DNA of 45,314 nt from Candidatus Polarisedimenticolia bacterium (GCA_035764505.1 DASTZC010000005.1:1-45314); one strand, 5' to 3'. Positions 23,285-36,535 are shown, counted from the stretch's first letter. Numbers and translations: made by a program. Notes: a model not told the origin generated them from the letters alone.

Positions 23285-25979
23285 CCGGTTTTTTCAGCTC
23301 CCTCACCGCTGTCTCCAGCCGCCGCGTCGTCTCGGCCGGATCGGCTCGAGCGTCGATGACGACAGGGCGGCCGATCACGATCCGGGTCTTCCCGAAGCGC
23401 GGCCAGTAAACTCGCTCGGGAAGGACGTGGGACGTTCCTTCCAGGTGGACGGGAACGACCGGCATCCTGAGCTCGCGGGCGAAGATCCCGATGCCTCCAC
23501 GAAACTTCGCCTCGCTCCCCTCCGGCACGTGCCTTCCTTCCGGAAAGATGAGCAGCGACCAGCCGGCGTCCGCCAGCTCTCCGGCATAAGAGAGGCTGGA
23601 GCGGAAGCGCACGGTTTCCGGCAGCGGCCAGGCGTTGAAGAAGAACTCCACGAGCCCGACCTGAAAGGCTTCCTTGATCCGAACCGACACCCTGCCGGGC
23701 ATTTCCCTGAAATGGACCCGATGGTAGCGGGTGGTCATGGCGGGAGCGATCCGCCCGCGCAGGGGGCGCGGGAGGGCGACTTTCAACACCCCGGTGTCCA
23801 TGAAGCTGTGATGGTCGGCGACGAACAGGTAAGGACCCGGAGTCGCATCGAGGTTGTGGAGGCCTTCGATCGTCGGGCGGGTGTACAGGAGAACGAAGGG
23901 ACGCATCAGGCACTCCTCGACTCCTCGCCGCAGCCAGCGAATCGGAGACAGCCGCGCCCAGCGCCCCAGGGGAAGCTCGCCGCGGCGCATGGCGGCCGGG
24001 ACCAGACGCTCTTCCGCTTCCGTCCCGGCACTTCCCCTCAGGAGATCGACTGCCGGATTTCTACCCGCGGTGGTCTTGGGAGCTTCCGGGCCGGTGACCA
24101 CCGCGGCTTCGGCCGCCCTAAGGGGTCCGGAGGCGGGGCGCTGGACGCCTCCCGTGAGCGCCTCGGCCGCGACGCGCTCCAGATCCCTTACGCGCGCCCG
24201 CGCCAGGCTTTCCTCGGGAAGCGGGACGCCGTACTCCTCCTCGAAGGCCACCCCCAGCTCGACCAGATCGAGGCTGGCAAAGCCGAGATCCTCGGTCAGG
24301 CGCGAGGCGCTGCTCACGCGGGCCGGCTCGATTCGCGCGACCCGCGCCACCAGCCGGCGCACCGCCTCTTCCATCCGTCGCGGTGCGGCCGCATCAGGGG
24401 AGGATTCGCGGGCCGCGAGGAGCCTCTCACGAAGGAGCATCTTCCTCACCTTGCCGGTGGCGGTGCGCGGCAGGTCGCCGTCCGTCCAGATGGTGTAATC
24501 CTTGATCCGCTGACGTGGCTCGAGAGCGGCGTTGGCGCGGCGCACGATCTCTTCGGGACCGGGCGTCACCGCCTCCAGGAGCAAGACGGCATGGACGCGA
24601 TCGCCGCCCGGTCCCGGTAATCCGAGCACGGAGGCTTCGCGCACCCCTTCCACCTTCGCGAGCGCCGACTCGACGTCTCCCGGATGGACGTTCTCTCCCT
24701 CGGCGGTGACGATGACGTCCTTCACGCGGCCGCGGATCGTGAGACGGCCCCGCTCGTCGATCTCACCCACATCGCCGGTGTGGAACCACCCCTCGCCCCC
24801 GTCGCCGCCGGTCCCGAAGTAGCCGCGCGTGACGTTGGGGCCGCGCACCAGGATCTCGCCCCCTTCTCCGAGCTTCACCTCCTGGATCCCTAAAGGCCGG
24901 CCCACGCTGCCGGCGCGCCGATCGAAGGGATTCGAGATCGACACGATCGGGGCGGTCTCGGTGAGACCGTAGCCTTGCACGACCAGATATCCGGAGCGCT
25001 CCCAGAAGCGCTGCACCTCCGGCGGCAGCGGCGCGCCGCCGGACACGAACAGTCTGAACCGCCACCCGAGCATGCGGCGCACCGGGCCGAAGAAGAGGGG
25101 CTGTAGATAGAAGGGCCAGGACTCGAAGCGCTCCTGTCGTCGCTGGAATTCCTCGAGCCCGCCGCTCTCGCGCAGGAGGAGGCGGGCTTCGGCTCCCAGA
25201 AGATCCATCAGCCGGGGGACGGTGAACAGCCCCCAGGCTCGCAGCCGGCGGGCGGCCTCCATCACGTCGCGCGGCCTGGGGGGGACGAAGGCGACCGTCA
25301 GCCCCATGAAGAGCGGGAGGAAAGCGCTCATCGCCTGGCCGAACATGTGCGACAGGGGCAGCGTCGAGAGGAAGCGCAGCTCGCCGAAGGCCTGCACCAG
25401 ATTCTCGCGCTTCAGGAAGGCGCGCTCGATCGGGAAGAAGTCGGCCGCCAGGTTGCCGTGCGTGAGGACGACCCCTTTCGGCTCGCCCGTCGTCCCGGAG
25501 GTGAAGACGATCTCCGCGGTGCGCGCGGCGTCCCAGGAGACCGGGGCGGGAGCGGCACCATCCTCCCAGGCCCCCAATTCCACCCTGCGGCAGCCGGCGA
25601 GAGACGGAAGGTGGCGCGGCGTCACCGCGATCCGGGCGCCGGAGCGCGCCGCGACCTCGGCGACGAACCCTTCGCCGGAAACTTCGTCCAGCGGCACCGC
25701 CACGGCGCCGAGGAAAAAGATGGCGAGCAGTGCTTCGATCCAGTCCGGCCCCGCGGGACCCTGGATCAGAACGGGGGTCCCTTCGCCAGCCCCCGCCGCC
25801 GCCAGCGTGGCCGCGCAGGTTTCGATCCTCCGGCGCAGCTCCGCATAGCTGCGCCGGCGCCAGCGCACCCCTTCGCGCCAGAAGAAAGCGTTGCGCCCGC
25901 CGAAGCTCTCCAGGCGGCGCAGGCGCTCCGTCAGATCGTGAACGGATGGAGGGGAAGGCTCTGTCTCGAGAAGGTTCAT
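23277..25979 (-). CDS. Fusion of acyl-CoA/ACP synthetase, acyl carrier domain and acyltransferase
   Basis: 900 residues from the ATG at 25977-25979. The N-terminal AMP-binding enzyme (about 15-560) has the P-loop FTSGTTGEPKGVVLTHGN, YGLTETAP, HTGDVGEIDERG, and the catalytic Lys in RTATGKVRK. Next is a carrier domain (about 575-655) with DLGFASLDLVEL, whose Ser would carry phosphopantetheine. The C-terminal PlsC-type acyltransferase (about 715-895) has the H-x4-D motif in ADHHSFMDTG and FPEGRH. The enzyme should activate a fatty acid, hold it on its own carrier and pass it to a lysophospholipid or similar acceptor. E. coli Aas combines the synthetase and acyltransferase in the opposite order and lacks the carrier. 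An upstream in-frame ATG (26010-26012) overlaps a likely -10 (TAGGAT), so the later start is preferred. Confidence 0.88.
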   Translation of the reverse strand: MNLLETEPSPPSVHDLTERLRRLESFGGRNAFFWREGVRWRRRSYAELRRRIETCAATLAAAGAGEGTPVLIQGPAGPDWIEALLAIFFLGAVAVPLDEVSGEGFVAEVAARSGARIAVTPRHLPSLAGCRRVELGAWEDGAAPAPVSWDAARTAEIVFTSGTTGEPKGVVLTHGNLAADFFPIERAFLKRENLVQAFGELRFLSTLPLSHMFGQAMSAFLPLFMGLTVAFVPPRPRDVMEAARRLRAWGLFTVPRLMDLLGAEARLLLRESGGLEEFQRRQERFESWPFYLQPLFFGPVRRMLGWRFRLFVSGGAPLPPEVQRFWERSGYLVVQGYGLTETAPIVSISNPFDRRAGSVGRPLGIQEVKLGEGGEILVRGPNVTRGYFGTGGDGGEGWFHTGDVGEIDERGRLTIRGRVKDVIVTAEGENVHPGDVESALAKVEGVREASVLGLPGPGGDRVHAVLLLEAVTPGPEEIVRRANAALEPRQRIKDYTIWTDGDLPRTATGKVRKMLLRERLLAARESSPDAAAPRRMEEAVRRLVARVARIEPARVSSASRLTEDLGFASLDLVELGVAFEEEYGVPLPEESLARARVRDLERVAAEALTGGVQRPASGPLRAAEAAVVTGPEAPKTTAGRNPAVDLLRGSAGTEAEERLVPAAMRRGELPLGRWARLSPIRWLRRGVEECLMRPFVLLYTRPTIEGLHNLDATPGPYLFVADHHSFMDTGVLKVALPRPLRGRIAPAMTTRYHRVHFREMPGRVSVRIKEAFQVGLVEFFFNAWPLPETVRFRSSLSYAGELADAGWSLLIFPEGRHVPEGSEAKFRGGIGIFARELRMPVVPVHLEGTSHVLPERVYWPRFGKTRIVIGRPVVIDARADPAETTRRLETAVRELKKPAT

Positions 25980-26116
25980 CGAGGTCCCGAGTGGGCCGTG
26001 AAGCGGCGCCATCCTAGCACACCCGCTTCGGCCGGCTGCGTCATGGACGGGTGCGGCCCACCGGGAAGCTGAATTGAACCACGGCGCGGATTGAAGGGAG
26101 CCTCGTCGGGGCGTGC

Positions 26117-26122
26117 TATGCT
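26117..26122 (+). promoter_or_regulatory. -10 box upstream of malQ
   Basis: TATGCT at 26117-26122. TTGAAG at 26091-26096 would be the -35, but the spacer is 20 bp. The start point would fall at about the first base of the small leader ORF. Confidence 0.4.
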
Positions 26123-26132
26123 TGGCGGCATC

Positions 26133-26176
26133 ATGAGAAAGAAGACCGGGCGGCACTCCGCGCTGCGGAGATCGAG

Positions 26177-26180
<4 letters not shown>
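26133..26180 (+). CDS. Possible 15-residue leader peptide overlapping malQ
   Basis: A short frame, ATG 26133 to TGA 26180, encodes MRKKTGRHSALRRSR, which is strongly basic. Its ATG sits 10 bases after the -10 box, as for a leaderless transcript, and its TGA overlaps the malQ ATG (ATGA at 26177-26180). Translation of this ORF could couple to malQ. It may also be chance; no conservation evidence is available here. Confidence 0.3.
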
Positions 26181-27691
<1,511 letters not shown>

Positions 27692-27697
<6 letters not shown>

Positions 27698-29089
27698 GTC
27701 CACGGCCTGGCCGCGGGTCGGCACCAGCACCTCGGCATCCGGCTTGACACCGCGCAGCCCCTCCGCCAGCCCCAGCGATTCGTTCTCCTCGCCATGGATC
27801 ACGAAGATCCGGCGGATCGCTCCCGAGAGCTTCTTCGTCACATGATCCAGCAGTTCGCTGCGATCGGCGTGGCCCGAGAGGTAATCGGCGTGGGCGATGC
27901 GGGCCTTCACCTGCACCGGCTCGCCGAAGATCATGACCGGGTTCTTCCCCGCCAGCAGCGCCTCGCCCAGAGTGTCGTGAGCGCAGTAGCCGATGAACAG
28001 CACCAGGTTCTTCGGGTCCCCGAGACCGTGCACCAGGTGGTGGCGGATGCGGCCCGCCTCCGCCATCCCCGAGGCGCTGATGATGATGGCGGGTCCCTTG
28101 AGGCTGTTCAGACGCTTCGAGGAGCCGGAATCGCGCACGTAGGTGAGGTTCTCCATCTCGAAGGGATTCGCCACCTCGCGCAGGAAGCGGTAGACCTCCT
28201 CGTTGAAGCACTCCGGATGCAGCCGGTGGATCTCGGTGGCATTGACGCTCAGGGGCGAGTCGACGAAGGCAGGCACCGGCGGCACCTTCTTGGCGATCAT
28301 CGCCTTGTGCAGCCCGTAGACGAACTGCTGGGTGCGGCCGATGCTGAAGGCGGGAACGATGACCTTGCCGCCGTTCTTCAGCGTCTCGACCACCATGGTC
28401 AGGAGCTTCTCGGCCGCGTCCGATTTGTCCTCGTGCTCGCGTGTCCCGTAGGTGCTCTCGATCTGCAGCACGTCCACGGCGTCGATCGGCTCCGGGTCCC
28501 GCAGGATCGGGTCGTTGCCGCGCCCCAGATCGCCGGTGAAGAGGAAGCGCAGCTTACGGCCCCCCTCCTCCAGGTCCAGGATGACCTGCGCCGAGCCCAG
28601 GATGTGGCCGGCATCCTTGAAGGTGACCGTGACGCCGTCCATCACGCGCATCGGCCGGTCGTACCCGACCGCCAGGAACTGGCGCAGCGCCTTGTCGGCG
28701 TCGGCCACCGTGTAAAGCGGCTTCACGGGCGGCTGCCCCTTCTTCGCCAGCTGGCGCGACACGTACTCGGCATCCGATTCCTGGATGTTGGCGGAGTCGA
28801 CCAGCATGATGCTGGCCAGATCGCGCGTCGCGAAGGTGCAGACGATGTCGCCGGAAAACCCGCGCTTCACCAGGTTGGGCAGGTTCCCGGAGTGGTCGAT
28901 GTGGGCGTGGCTCAGGACGACGGCGTTGACCGTGGCGGGATCGAACGGAAATCCGGTGTTACGCGCCACCGATTCGGCGCGCTTCCCCTGGTACAGGCCG
29001 CACTCCAGGACGAGCTTCTTCCCGCCGATCTCCAGCAGGTAGAGCGAGCCCGTCGTGGTGCGCGCGGCGCCGTGAAAATGCAGCTTCAT
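27692..29089 (-). CDS. MBL-fold beta-CASP metallo-hydrolase (RNA-processing type)
   Basis: 465 residues. The metallo-beta-lactamase domain has LSHAHIDHSGNLP (H-x-H-x-D-H), HILGSAQVIL and FTGDLGRGNDP. The beta-CASP insertion has STYGTREHE, PAFSIGRTQQFVY and ASGMAEAGRIRHHL. The C-terminal RMMBL segment has HADYLSGHADRSELL. This is the architecture of CPSF73-like and YSH1-type nucleases (COG1236), which cut RNA; bacterial members of this length are usually annotated as exonucleases or RNA-processing factors. The metal ligands look complete, so it should be active. It is not the persulfide dioxygenase type found at 5715. It is 75 bases downstream of glycogen phosphorylase on the same strand, perhaps on one transcript. 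Confidence 0.9.
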
Positions 29090-29164
29090 GCGGCAGCCAT
29101 CTAAGCAGGCTTCCGAGGCCGGGTCAAGGAAGACGCCCTGGCACAGATTTGGAAGAGACGCGTA

Positions 29165-31630
<2,466 letters not shown>

Positions 31631-31902
31631 GCGTGAGAAGGGGATTTCGACACGGTGCCGCCCGCTTCAGGGCTAATGGACGTTATCGGCTGCGCCGGCC
31701 GGGAGCCGGCGACACGGGGATTCTTCCATCCTTTTCGAGGAGCGCATGTTAGCACGAAGGGGGATCTGACCGGGAGCCGGATAGAGTGATTTCCCCGGGT
31801 CTACCGCCACGTCCTGAGGGAAGTGCGAGGTCACCCGCGAGCTACCTCTCGGATGGCTCGCCGCCTGACGCCACCGGTTTCGCCGCCGTTTCGTCGCGCG
31901 CC
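31631..31902. other. Non-coding stretch upstream of glgP
   Basis: No gene is supported. It contains short hairpins, GCCGGC-CGGGA-GCCGGC (near 31695-31715) and CGAGGT/ACCTCTCG (near 31828-31855), and two copies of CCGGGAGCCGG. It is bounded on the right by the palindromic repeat element. Confidence 0.55.
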
Positions 31903-32070
31903 TAGTGTCGCGTATCAGAAATCGAGTTAACACCGAGGCCGTCGAACCGCCCGGATCGCAAGGCGCGTCGAAGCGCCGCGTACCCAAAGCGGTACGCAAG
32001 CGAGACGCAACGCAGCGAGGCGGGATGGATCGACGGCCGAATGTAACGCGATTTCTGGTGCGCGACACTA
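31903..32070. repeat. 168-bp palindromic repeat element (MITE-like or REP-like)
   Basis: The ends are inverted: TAGTGTCGCGTATCAGAAAT at 31903-31922 (the arm runs to 31924) pairs with 32049-32070 at 20 of 22 positions, and the two differences would still form G-U pairs in RNA. Inside are nested arms: GGCCGTCGA (near 31938)/TCGACGGCC (near 32030) and, at the tip, GCGTACC/GGTACGC around a CAAAGC loop. The whole element can fold into one long imperfect hairpin. It contains no convincing gene. Its last three bases, CTA, are the stop codon (TAG on the minus strand) of the DUF748 gene. A partial copy at 7975 likewise starts at a stop codon. Confidence 0.7.
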
Positions 32071-35000
32071 ATTCAGCGCCAGGGTGACGCGACAGCCGTC
32101 GCCGGCGTCTGCGGGCTTCTCCTCGGTGAGGAACAACCGCTCCGCTTCGACCTTCTGAGTGGCGAGAACGTAATCGCGCACGGCGGCGGCGCGGCGGGCG
32201 GCGAGCTGGCGCAGGTCGTCGGTGCTGACCTCCAATCGGGCCAGTAGCCAGTCCTCCATCTCTTCCGGCGCTTCCGGCTTCTCTCCCTCGGCTTTGTCCG
32301 GTGCCGCGACCGCGGAACCGGGCACGAGCGCCGCGATTCCCTTCGACCAGGCGGTCTTGAAAACCGGCTTCACGAGCGCCGCCTTTTCGGAGTCGCTGAC
32401 GGTCACCGACTCCAGCGGCGTGGCGGCGCGCTCCTTCTTGCTCATCTCTTCCCACTTCTCGCGCCGCAGCAGGTCTTCGAGCTTCTTTCGTTTCAATCCT
32501 TCGCGGTCGGCGGTTTCCTCCGTCGAGCCATGGATCGCCAGCGACAGCGCCGGCCGCTCGTACAGCGAGGTCACGAGCAGGTTCAGCTTCTCCTCGACCG
32601 CCGGCGTCAGCGCGTCGGATCCGGGATCGAACTGCAGGAAGCTGAGGTCCTCCTCCGAGCCGCCGAAGGCTCGCGCCAGCAGCCGGAAGGGGGAAGTGAC
32701 CAGCTTCGTGAAGACGACGCCGATGGCGTGCATGATGACGCGACCGAGGCGGAACTTGGGATCGTCCAGGTTCCCCTCGACCGGGACGTCCAGCTCGATG
32801 ACGCCGTTACGGTCCTTCAGCAGGGCGATCCCGAGCTTCACGGGGAGCCCGGTTGCGTCAGGGCTGGGGACCTTCTCGCCGAGCGTCAGCTGGTCGATGG
32901 TAATCAGGTTGCTGGCCTGCAGGTTTCGGCTGTTCACCAGGTACTTCATCGCCAGGTCCAGCTTCCCCTTCCTGAACTCGTAGCCGAGATACTTGCCGCA
33001 GTAAGGCGCCATCGGCATCAGGTCGGCGCCCTTCGCCTCCAGCGTCAGGTCGGTGTACTGGTTCTCGATCAGCGGATTGATCTTTCCCGACAGCTTCACC
33101 GCCGCGACATTCTCCAATCGCGCCTCGACGTCGACGTCGGCCCGGGCCAGCTCCTTCGAGGACAATCCCGCGATGGTGCCGCTCACTCGCGTCAGCGCCA
33201 GACTCACTGCCGGCTGCACCGAGCGATCCTCGTAGGAGAGGCGGCCATTGCGCAGGCGGATCCGCTTGATGGTGATCTCGCCGGTGTCAGACGCAGGAGA
33301 GGGTGCAGGCTTGGCGGCCGCAGGAGCCGGCGCCGCGGACGGAGCCTCACTGTCGGTGCCCGCCGGATCGGCCGGCTCGGCGACGGCATCCTCGGGAATG
33401 GGTGTCTGGTCCATCCGCAGCACGGTGAAGACGTTGATCTTTCCGTCGTTCTCGATGGCCAGCCTGCCGCTGGGGTCCTGCGCTGTCATCTCGCCGATCT
33501 TCATGTGGGGGGGATCCAGGGAGTAGTCGAGCGGCGTAATCTCCAGACGCTTCACCTTCAGGAACTCCCCGCGCTTCGCGGAGTCCTCCGTGGCGAAATC
33601 CTCCAGGACCACGCTGCCGACGTAGGCGAAGGTCGGATGGGCCGGATCGAGGAGGCTGGCCTGCACCTCGCCGTCCACCGTCAGCTTGCCGGAGCGGACG
33701 CGCAGGTCGGCCGTCGGCTCGAGGTAAGGGTCGAGGGGCGTGATGTCGATGCCGTCCATCTTCGCCTTGAGCTTGCACTGCAGCTTGAGAATCGCCAGGT
33801 CGCCGGCGAGAGAGACGGTGCCTCCCTGCTCCCAGCGCAGGGAAAGTGTGCCGTTCGAGGTGGTCTCGAGACGGTTGTCCACGTTGTGCATGTCCATGTT
33901 CACCCGGTCGAAGTGGACCTGCACCGGGCGTTTGGGCACCTGGTCCTCCGCCAGCACCTTGTAGTCACGGAATCGGACCTCCTCGATCCGGTATTGTGGC
34001 TCCGCGGAGTCCGCCGTGCCGGCGGGGGCGGGCGGAGGCGCGGGTTTCGCGGCGGCTCGTTCGGCGGCGGGGAGGACCTCGGTCTCACCCTCCAGCAGCG
34101 GCGCCAGCATGCGTCGCAGATTGTTGGTCCTGTCCGGGTATTGCCGAATGATCAGCGACCCGCCGCTCGTGTCGAGCAAGGCGACGCGCGCTCTTCCCGT
34201 AAGACCGTCGACCACGCCCCCGCTCATCTCCACGGTCGGGACGTCCACGGCCAGCTCCTCCAGCCCGCGCTCGGAAATCTTCAGATCCTTGATCTTGAGA
34301 TCGGCGCCTTCGAGTCGCGCGACCCGGCGGGCGGGACCCCACTCCAGCTCGTAGGCGGAGGCGAAATCGGCGGTTCCCCCCTTGATGTCGAAGGCGACGC
34401 TGTCGCTGTAGTAGGGATGGTACTTGCCGAGCAGGAAGTTGCCGATCGTGAACTCCCCCTTGGACCGGATCGGATCGAGATAGAAATACCCTTTCCAGGA
34501 GAAGCTCTCGCCCGACTCGGTCTTCCCATAGAAGGCGTAGGGGTTCTTGTTGTCACGACTCGTGCCGAACTCGCGCAGGTCGATGCGCAGCGGGCCGAGC
34601 TGCGTGCGGAATTCCGCCGGGCGGGAGCGATCCAGGAAGTCCATCCGGGCATCCTCGATCCGCAGGCGCCCCACCCGGAACAACGGCGGCTCCGAAGGAG
34701 GCTGAGACGTTGCGGGCTGTTGCGACAGCGAATCGATGATGTCGGAGACGTTGAGCGATCCGTCCTTGCGCATCACCAGATGGCCCGTGAAGTTGGTCAG
34801 CTGGATCTGCCGGAAGCTCCAGGCATCCGAGACCAGCGAGACGAGCTGGAAGTTGACGTAGAGGCGATCCCAGCCGATGAAAATCGACCCGTCGGGGTCC
34901 TTCACCAGGAAGCCGTCGGCCGTCGCCGACAGGGCGAAGGGGTTGATCCGCAGCCGCTGCAGCGAAACGTCCCGGTGCAGCAGCGTGGAGAGGGTCCGCG

Positions 35001-35130
35001 TCAGGTAGGGGCGGGCGAAATAGGGGGCCGCCAGAAAGCCGGCAACCGCGTACACCGCCAGCGCGAGCGAGCTGTAGAGAAGCCAGCGTGTCAGGGAAGA
35101 CGAGGCGTGCCTGTGGGAGAACCAGGGCAT
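32068..35130 (-). CDS. Large DUF748/AsmA-like envelope protein
   Basis: 1020 residues. One N-terminal membrane anchor (about 16-38, LLYSSLALAVYAVAGFLAAP) is followed by a long beta-rich extracytoplasmic region. Typical DUF748 phrases occur: LQRLRINPFALSATADGFLV, the FRQIQLTNFTGHLVMRKDGS block near the N-terminus, ADLMPMAPYCGKYLGYEFRK, and YLVNSRNLQASNLITIDQLT. The C-terminus has the DUF748 ending RAAAVRDYVLATQKVEAERL. AsmA/DUF748 proteins bridge the envelope, and several members move phospholipids between membranes; that role here is inference. Two Pro/Ala linkers (near 375 and 600) break the chain. The ATG at 35128-35130 is preferred over a TTG one codon earlier. The stop codon is supplied by the repeat element. 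Confidence 0.88.
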   Translation of the reverse strand: MPWFSHRHASSSLTRWLLYSSLALAVYAVAGFLAAPYFARPYLTRTLSTLLHRDVSLQRLRINPFALSATADGFLVKDPDGSIFIGWDRLYVNFQLVSLVSDAWSFRQIQLTNFTGHLVMRKDGSLNVSDIIDSLSQQPATSQPPSEPPLFRVGRLRIEDARMDFLDRSRPAEFRTQLGPLRIDLREFGTSRDNKNPYAFYGKTESGESFSWKGYFYLDPIRSKGEFTIGNFLLGKYHPYYSDSVAFDIKGGTADFASAYELEWGPARRVARLEGADLKIKDLKISERGLEELAVDVPTVEMSGGVVDGLTGRARVALLDTSGGSLIIRQYPDRTNNLRRMLAPLLEGETEVLPAAERAAAKPAPPPAPAGTADSAEPQYRIEEVRFRDYKVLAEDQVPKRPVQVHFDRVNMDMHNVDNRLETTSNGTLSLRWEQGGTVSLAGDLAILKLQCKLKAKMDGIDITPLDPYLEPTADLRVRSGKLTVDGEVQASLLDPAHPTFAYVGSVVLEDFATEDSAKRGEFLKVKRLEITPLDYSLDPPHMKIGEMTAQDPSGRLAIENDGKINVFTVLRMDQTPIPEDAVAEPADPAGTDSEAPSAAPAPAAAKPAPSPASDTGEITIKRIRLRNGRLSYEDRSVQPAVSLALTRVSGTIAGLSSKELARADVDVEARLENVAAVKLSGKINPLIENQYTDLTLEAKGADLMPMAPYCGKYLGYEFRKGKLDLAMKYLVNSRNLQASNLITIDQLTLGEKVPSPDATGLPVKLGIALLKDRNGVIELDVPVEGNLDDPKFRLGRVIMHAIGVVFTKLVTSPFRLLARAFGGSEEDLSFLQFDPGSDALTPAVEEKLNLLVTSLYERPALSLAIHGSTEETADREGLKRKKLEDLLRREKWEEMSKKERAATPLESVTVSDSEKAALVKPVFKTAWSKGIAALVPGSAVAAPDKAEGEKPEAPEEMEDWLLARLEVSTDDLRQLAARRAAAVRDYVLATQKVEAERLFLTEEKPADAGDGCRVTLALN

Positions 35131-35173
35131 CAAACACTCTTACCGCGCGGTTTTTGAGGGAGCGGCCTCGAAA

Positions 35174-35179
35174 ATCTTA
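35174..35179 (-). promoter_or_regulatory. Possible -10 box for the DUF748 gene
   Basis: TAAGAT read on the minus strand, about 44 bases before the ATG. No good -35 was found. Confidence 0.3.
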
Positions 35180-35218
35180 GCACAGGCGCCGCGGAGGTGC
35201 CGCAGGGCCGGGATCCAC

Positions 35219-35224
35219 TACAAT
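35219..35224 (+). promoter_or_regulatory. Possible -10 box for the tag-hemE operon
   Basis: TACAAT at 35219-35224, 46 bases before the first ATG of the operon. The -35 region is weak (GTGCCG at 35197-35202, 16-bp spacer). Confidence 0.35.
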
Positions 35225-35270
35225 GGCGCCTCACCCGCGAGGTTCGGCCGCGGCCGGGGGAGGGAAGACG

Positions 35271-35960
35271 ATGTTCATCGGCCATTTTGCCGTCGGCTTC
35301 GCGGCCAAGCGCGCCGCGCCGGGCACCTCGCTCGGGCTGCTCATGGCCGCCGCCTGCTTCCCGGACATCCTCTGGCCGATTTTCCTTCTGCTCGGCTGGG
35401 AGCGCGTGGCAATCGACCCGGGGAACACGGCCGTCACGCCGCTCGATTTCGAGAGCTATCCGTTGTCCCACAGCCTGGTGATGGTCGTCTTGTGGGCGGG
35501 CCTGGCAGGGCTGATCTACGCCACGGCGACAGGCTACCGCCGCGGCGGATGGTGCATCGGTGCCGGCGTCTTGAGCCACTGGGTGCTCGATTTCGTGAGC
35601 CACCGTCCCGACATGCCGGTGCTCCCCTGGGGCGGGCCGAAGGTGGGGCTCGGCCTGTGGAGCTCGGTGATCGCGACGGTGATGGTCGAATCGATGATGT
35701 TCATGGCGGGGGTCTGGATCTACCAGGAAAACACCGATCCGGCGGATCGGATGGGCCGGTGGGGCTACGCGGCCTTCGTGGCGACGCTGGCGGTAGCCTA
35801 CGCCGCGAACCTGATCGGACCGCCGCCCCCAAGCGTGCGGGTCCTGGCGATCACCGCGCTGGCCATGAGCCTGCTGTTCGTCTGGCCCGCCTGGTTCGAT
35901 CGGCACCGCCGGGTCGTCGCCCCCCTCGAGGTGCGCGGGGCGCAGCGAGGATTCCGATGA
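35271..35960 (+). CDS. Integral membrane protein, YdjM-like
   Basis: 229 residues. The ATG at 35271 follows GGGAGGGAAG. About six membrane segments. Conserved polar residues sit in the pattern of the YdjM/metal-dependent hydrolase-like membrane family: GHFAVGFAAK at the N-terminus, AACFPDILWP, YPLSHSLVMV and SHWVLDFVSHRPD. The repeated His/Asp pairs (H5, PD, SHS, H-x3-D) could hold a metal, but catalysis is unproven. The final TGA overlaps the tag start (ATGA at 35957-35960), making this the first gene of a five-gene operon. Confidence 0.78.
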   Translation: MFIGHFAVGFAAKRAAPGTSLGLLMAAACFPDILWPIFLLLGWERVAIDPGNTAVTPLDFESYPLSHSLVMVVLWAGLAGLIYATATGYRRGGWCIGAGVLSHWVLDFVSHRPDMPVLPWGGPKVGLGLWSSVIATVMVESMMFMAGVWIYQENTDPADRMGRWGYAAFVATLAVAYAANLIGPPPPSVRVLAITALAMSLLFVWPAWFDRHRRVVAPLEVRGAQRGFR

Positions 35961-36535
35961 AGCGATCCGAGCCGCCGCGCCGCTGCCACTGGGCCCGGAC
36001 CGATCTGAGCATCGCCTACCACGACCGCGAATGGGGCGTGCCGCTGCACGACGATCGGGCCTTGTTCGAGTTCCTGGTCCTGGAAGGGGCCCAGGCGGGA
36101 CTGAGCTGGGAAACCATCCTGAAGAAGCGGGAGAACTACCGGAAAGCCATGGACCGCTTCGAGGCGGAGAAGGTGGCGCGCTACTCGGCGGCGAAGATTC
36201 GGGCGCTGCTGGGCGATCCCGGCATCATCCGCAATCGGCTGAAGATCGAATCCGCCGTGAGCAACGCCCGGGCCGCTCTTGCGGTGCGCGAGGAGTTCGG
36301 GAGCCTGGATGCCTTCCTGTGGCGCTTCGTGGACCATCGCCCGCGGATCCATCGGTTTCGCTCCCCCTCGCAGGTCCCCGCCACCTCGCCGGAATCCGAC
36401 GCCATGAGCCGCGAGCTGCGCAGGCGCGGCTTCCGCTTCGTCGGCTCGACCATCTGCTACGCCATGATGCAGGCGACCGGGATGGTGAACGATCACCTGG
36501 TCGGCTGCTTCCGCCACCGGGAGGTGCTGCGATGA
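35957..36535 (+). CDS. tag: DNA-3-methyladenine glycosylase I
   Basis: 192 residues, normal length. Matches Tag throughout: CHWARTDLSIAYHDREWGVP, LFEFLVLEGAQAGLSWETIL, and FRFVGSTICYAMMQATGMVN. The zinc-snap ligands known from E. coli Tag are all present: C10 and H22 at the N-terminus, and the H and C of NDHLVGCFRH at the C-terminus. The catalytic-pocket Glu and Trp (LEGAQAGLSWE) are in place. It removes 3-methyladenine from alkylated DNA. It overlaps both neighbours by four bases (ATGA). Confidence 0.95.
   Translation: MKRSEPPRRCHWARTDLSIAYHDREWGVPLHDDRALFEFLVLEGAQAGLSWETILKKRENYRKAMDRFEAEKVARYSAAKIRALLGDPGIIRNRLKIESAVSNARAALAVREEFGSLDAFLWRFVDHRPRIHRFRSPSQVPATSPESDAMSRELRRRGFRFVGSTICYAMMQATGMVNDHLVGCFRHREVLR

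Noticed and set aside
31903-32070. Insertion sequence with its own transposase
   Set aside because: Only 168 bp, with no transposase frame; treated as a non-autonomous repeat.
31673-32455. A 260-codon minus-strand frame across the repeat element
   Set aside because: It overlaps the end of the DUF748 gene in another frame, crosses the palindromic element and has no recognisable domain or ribosome binding site.
32530-35157. Long plus-strand frame opposite the DUF748 gene
   Set aside because: Low-complexity antisense translation without motifs. The DUF748 frame is convincing. Similar antisense frames opposite glgP, the LytS kinase and the beta-CASP gene were dropped for the same reason.
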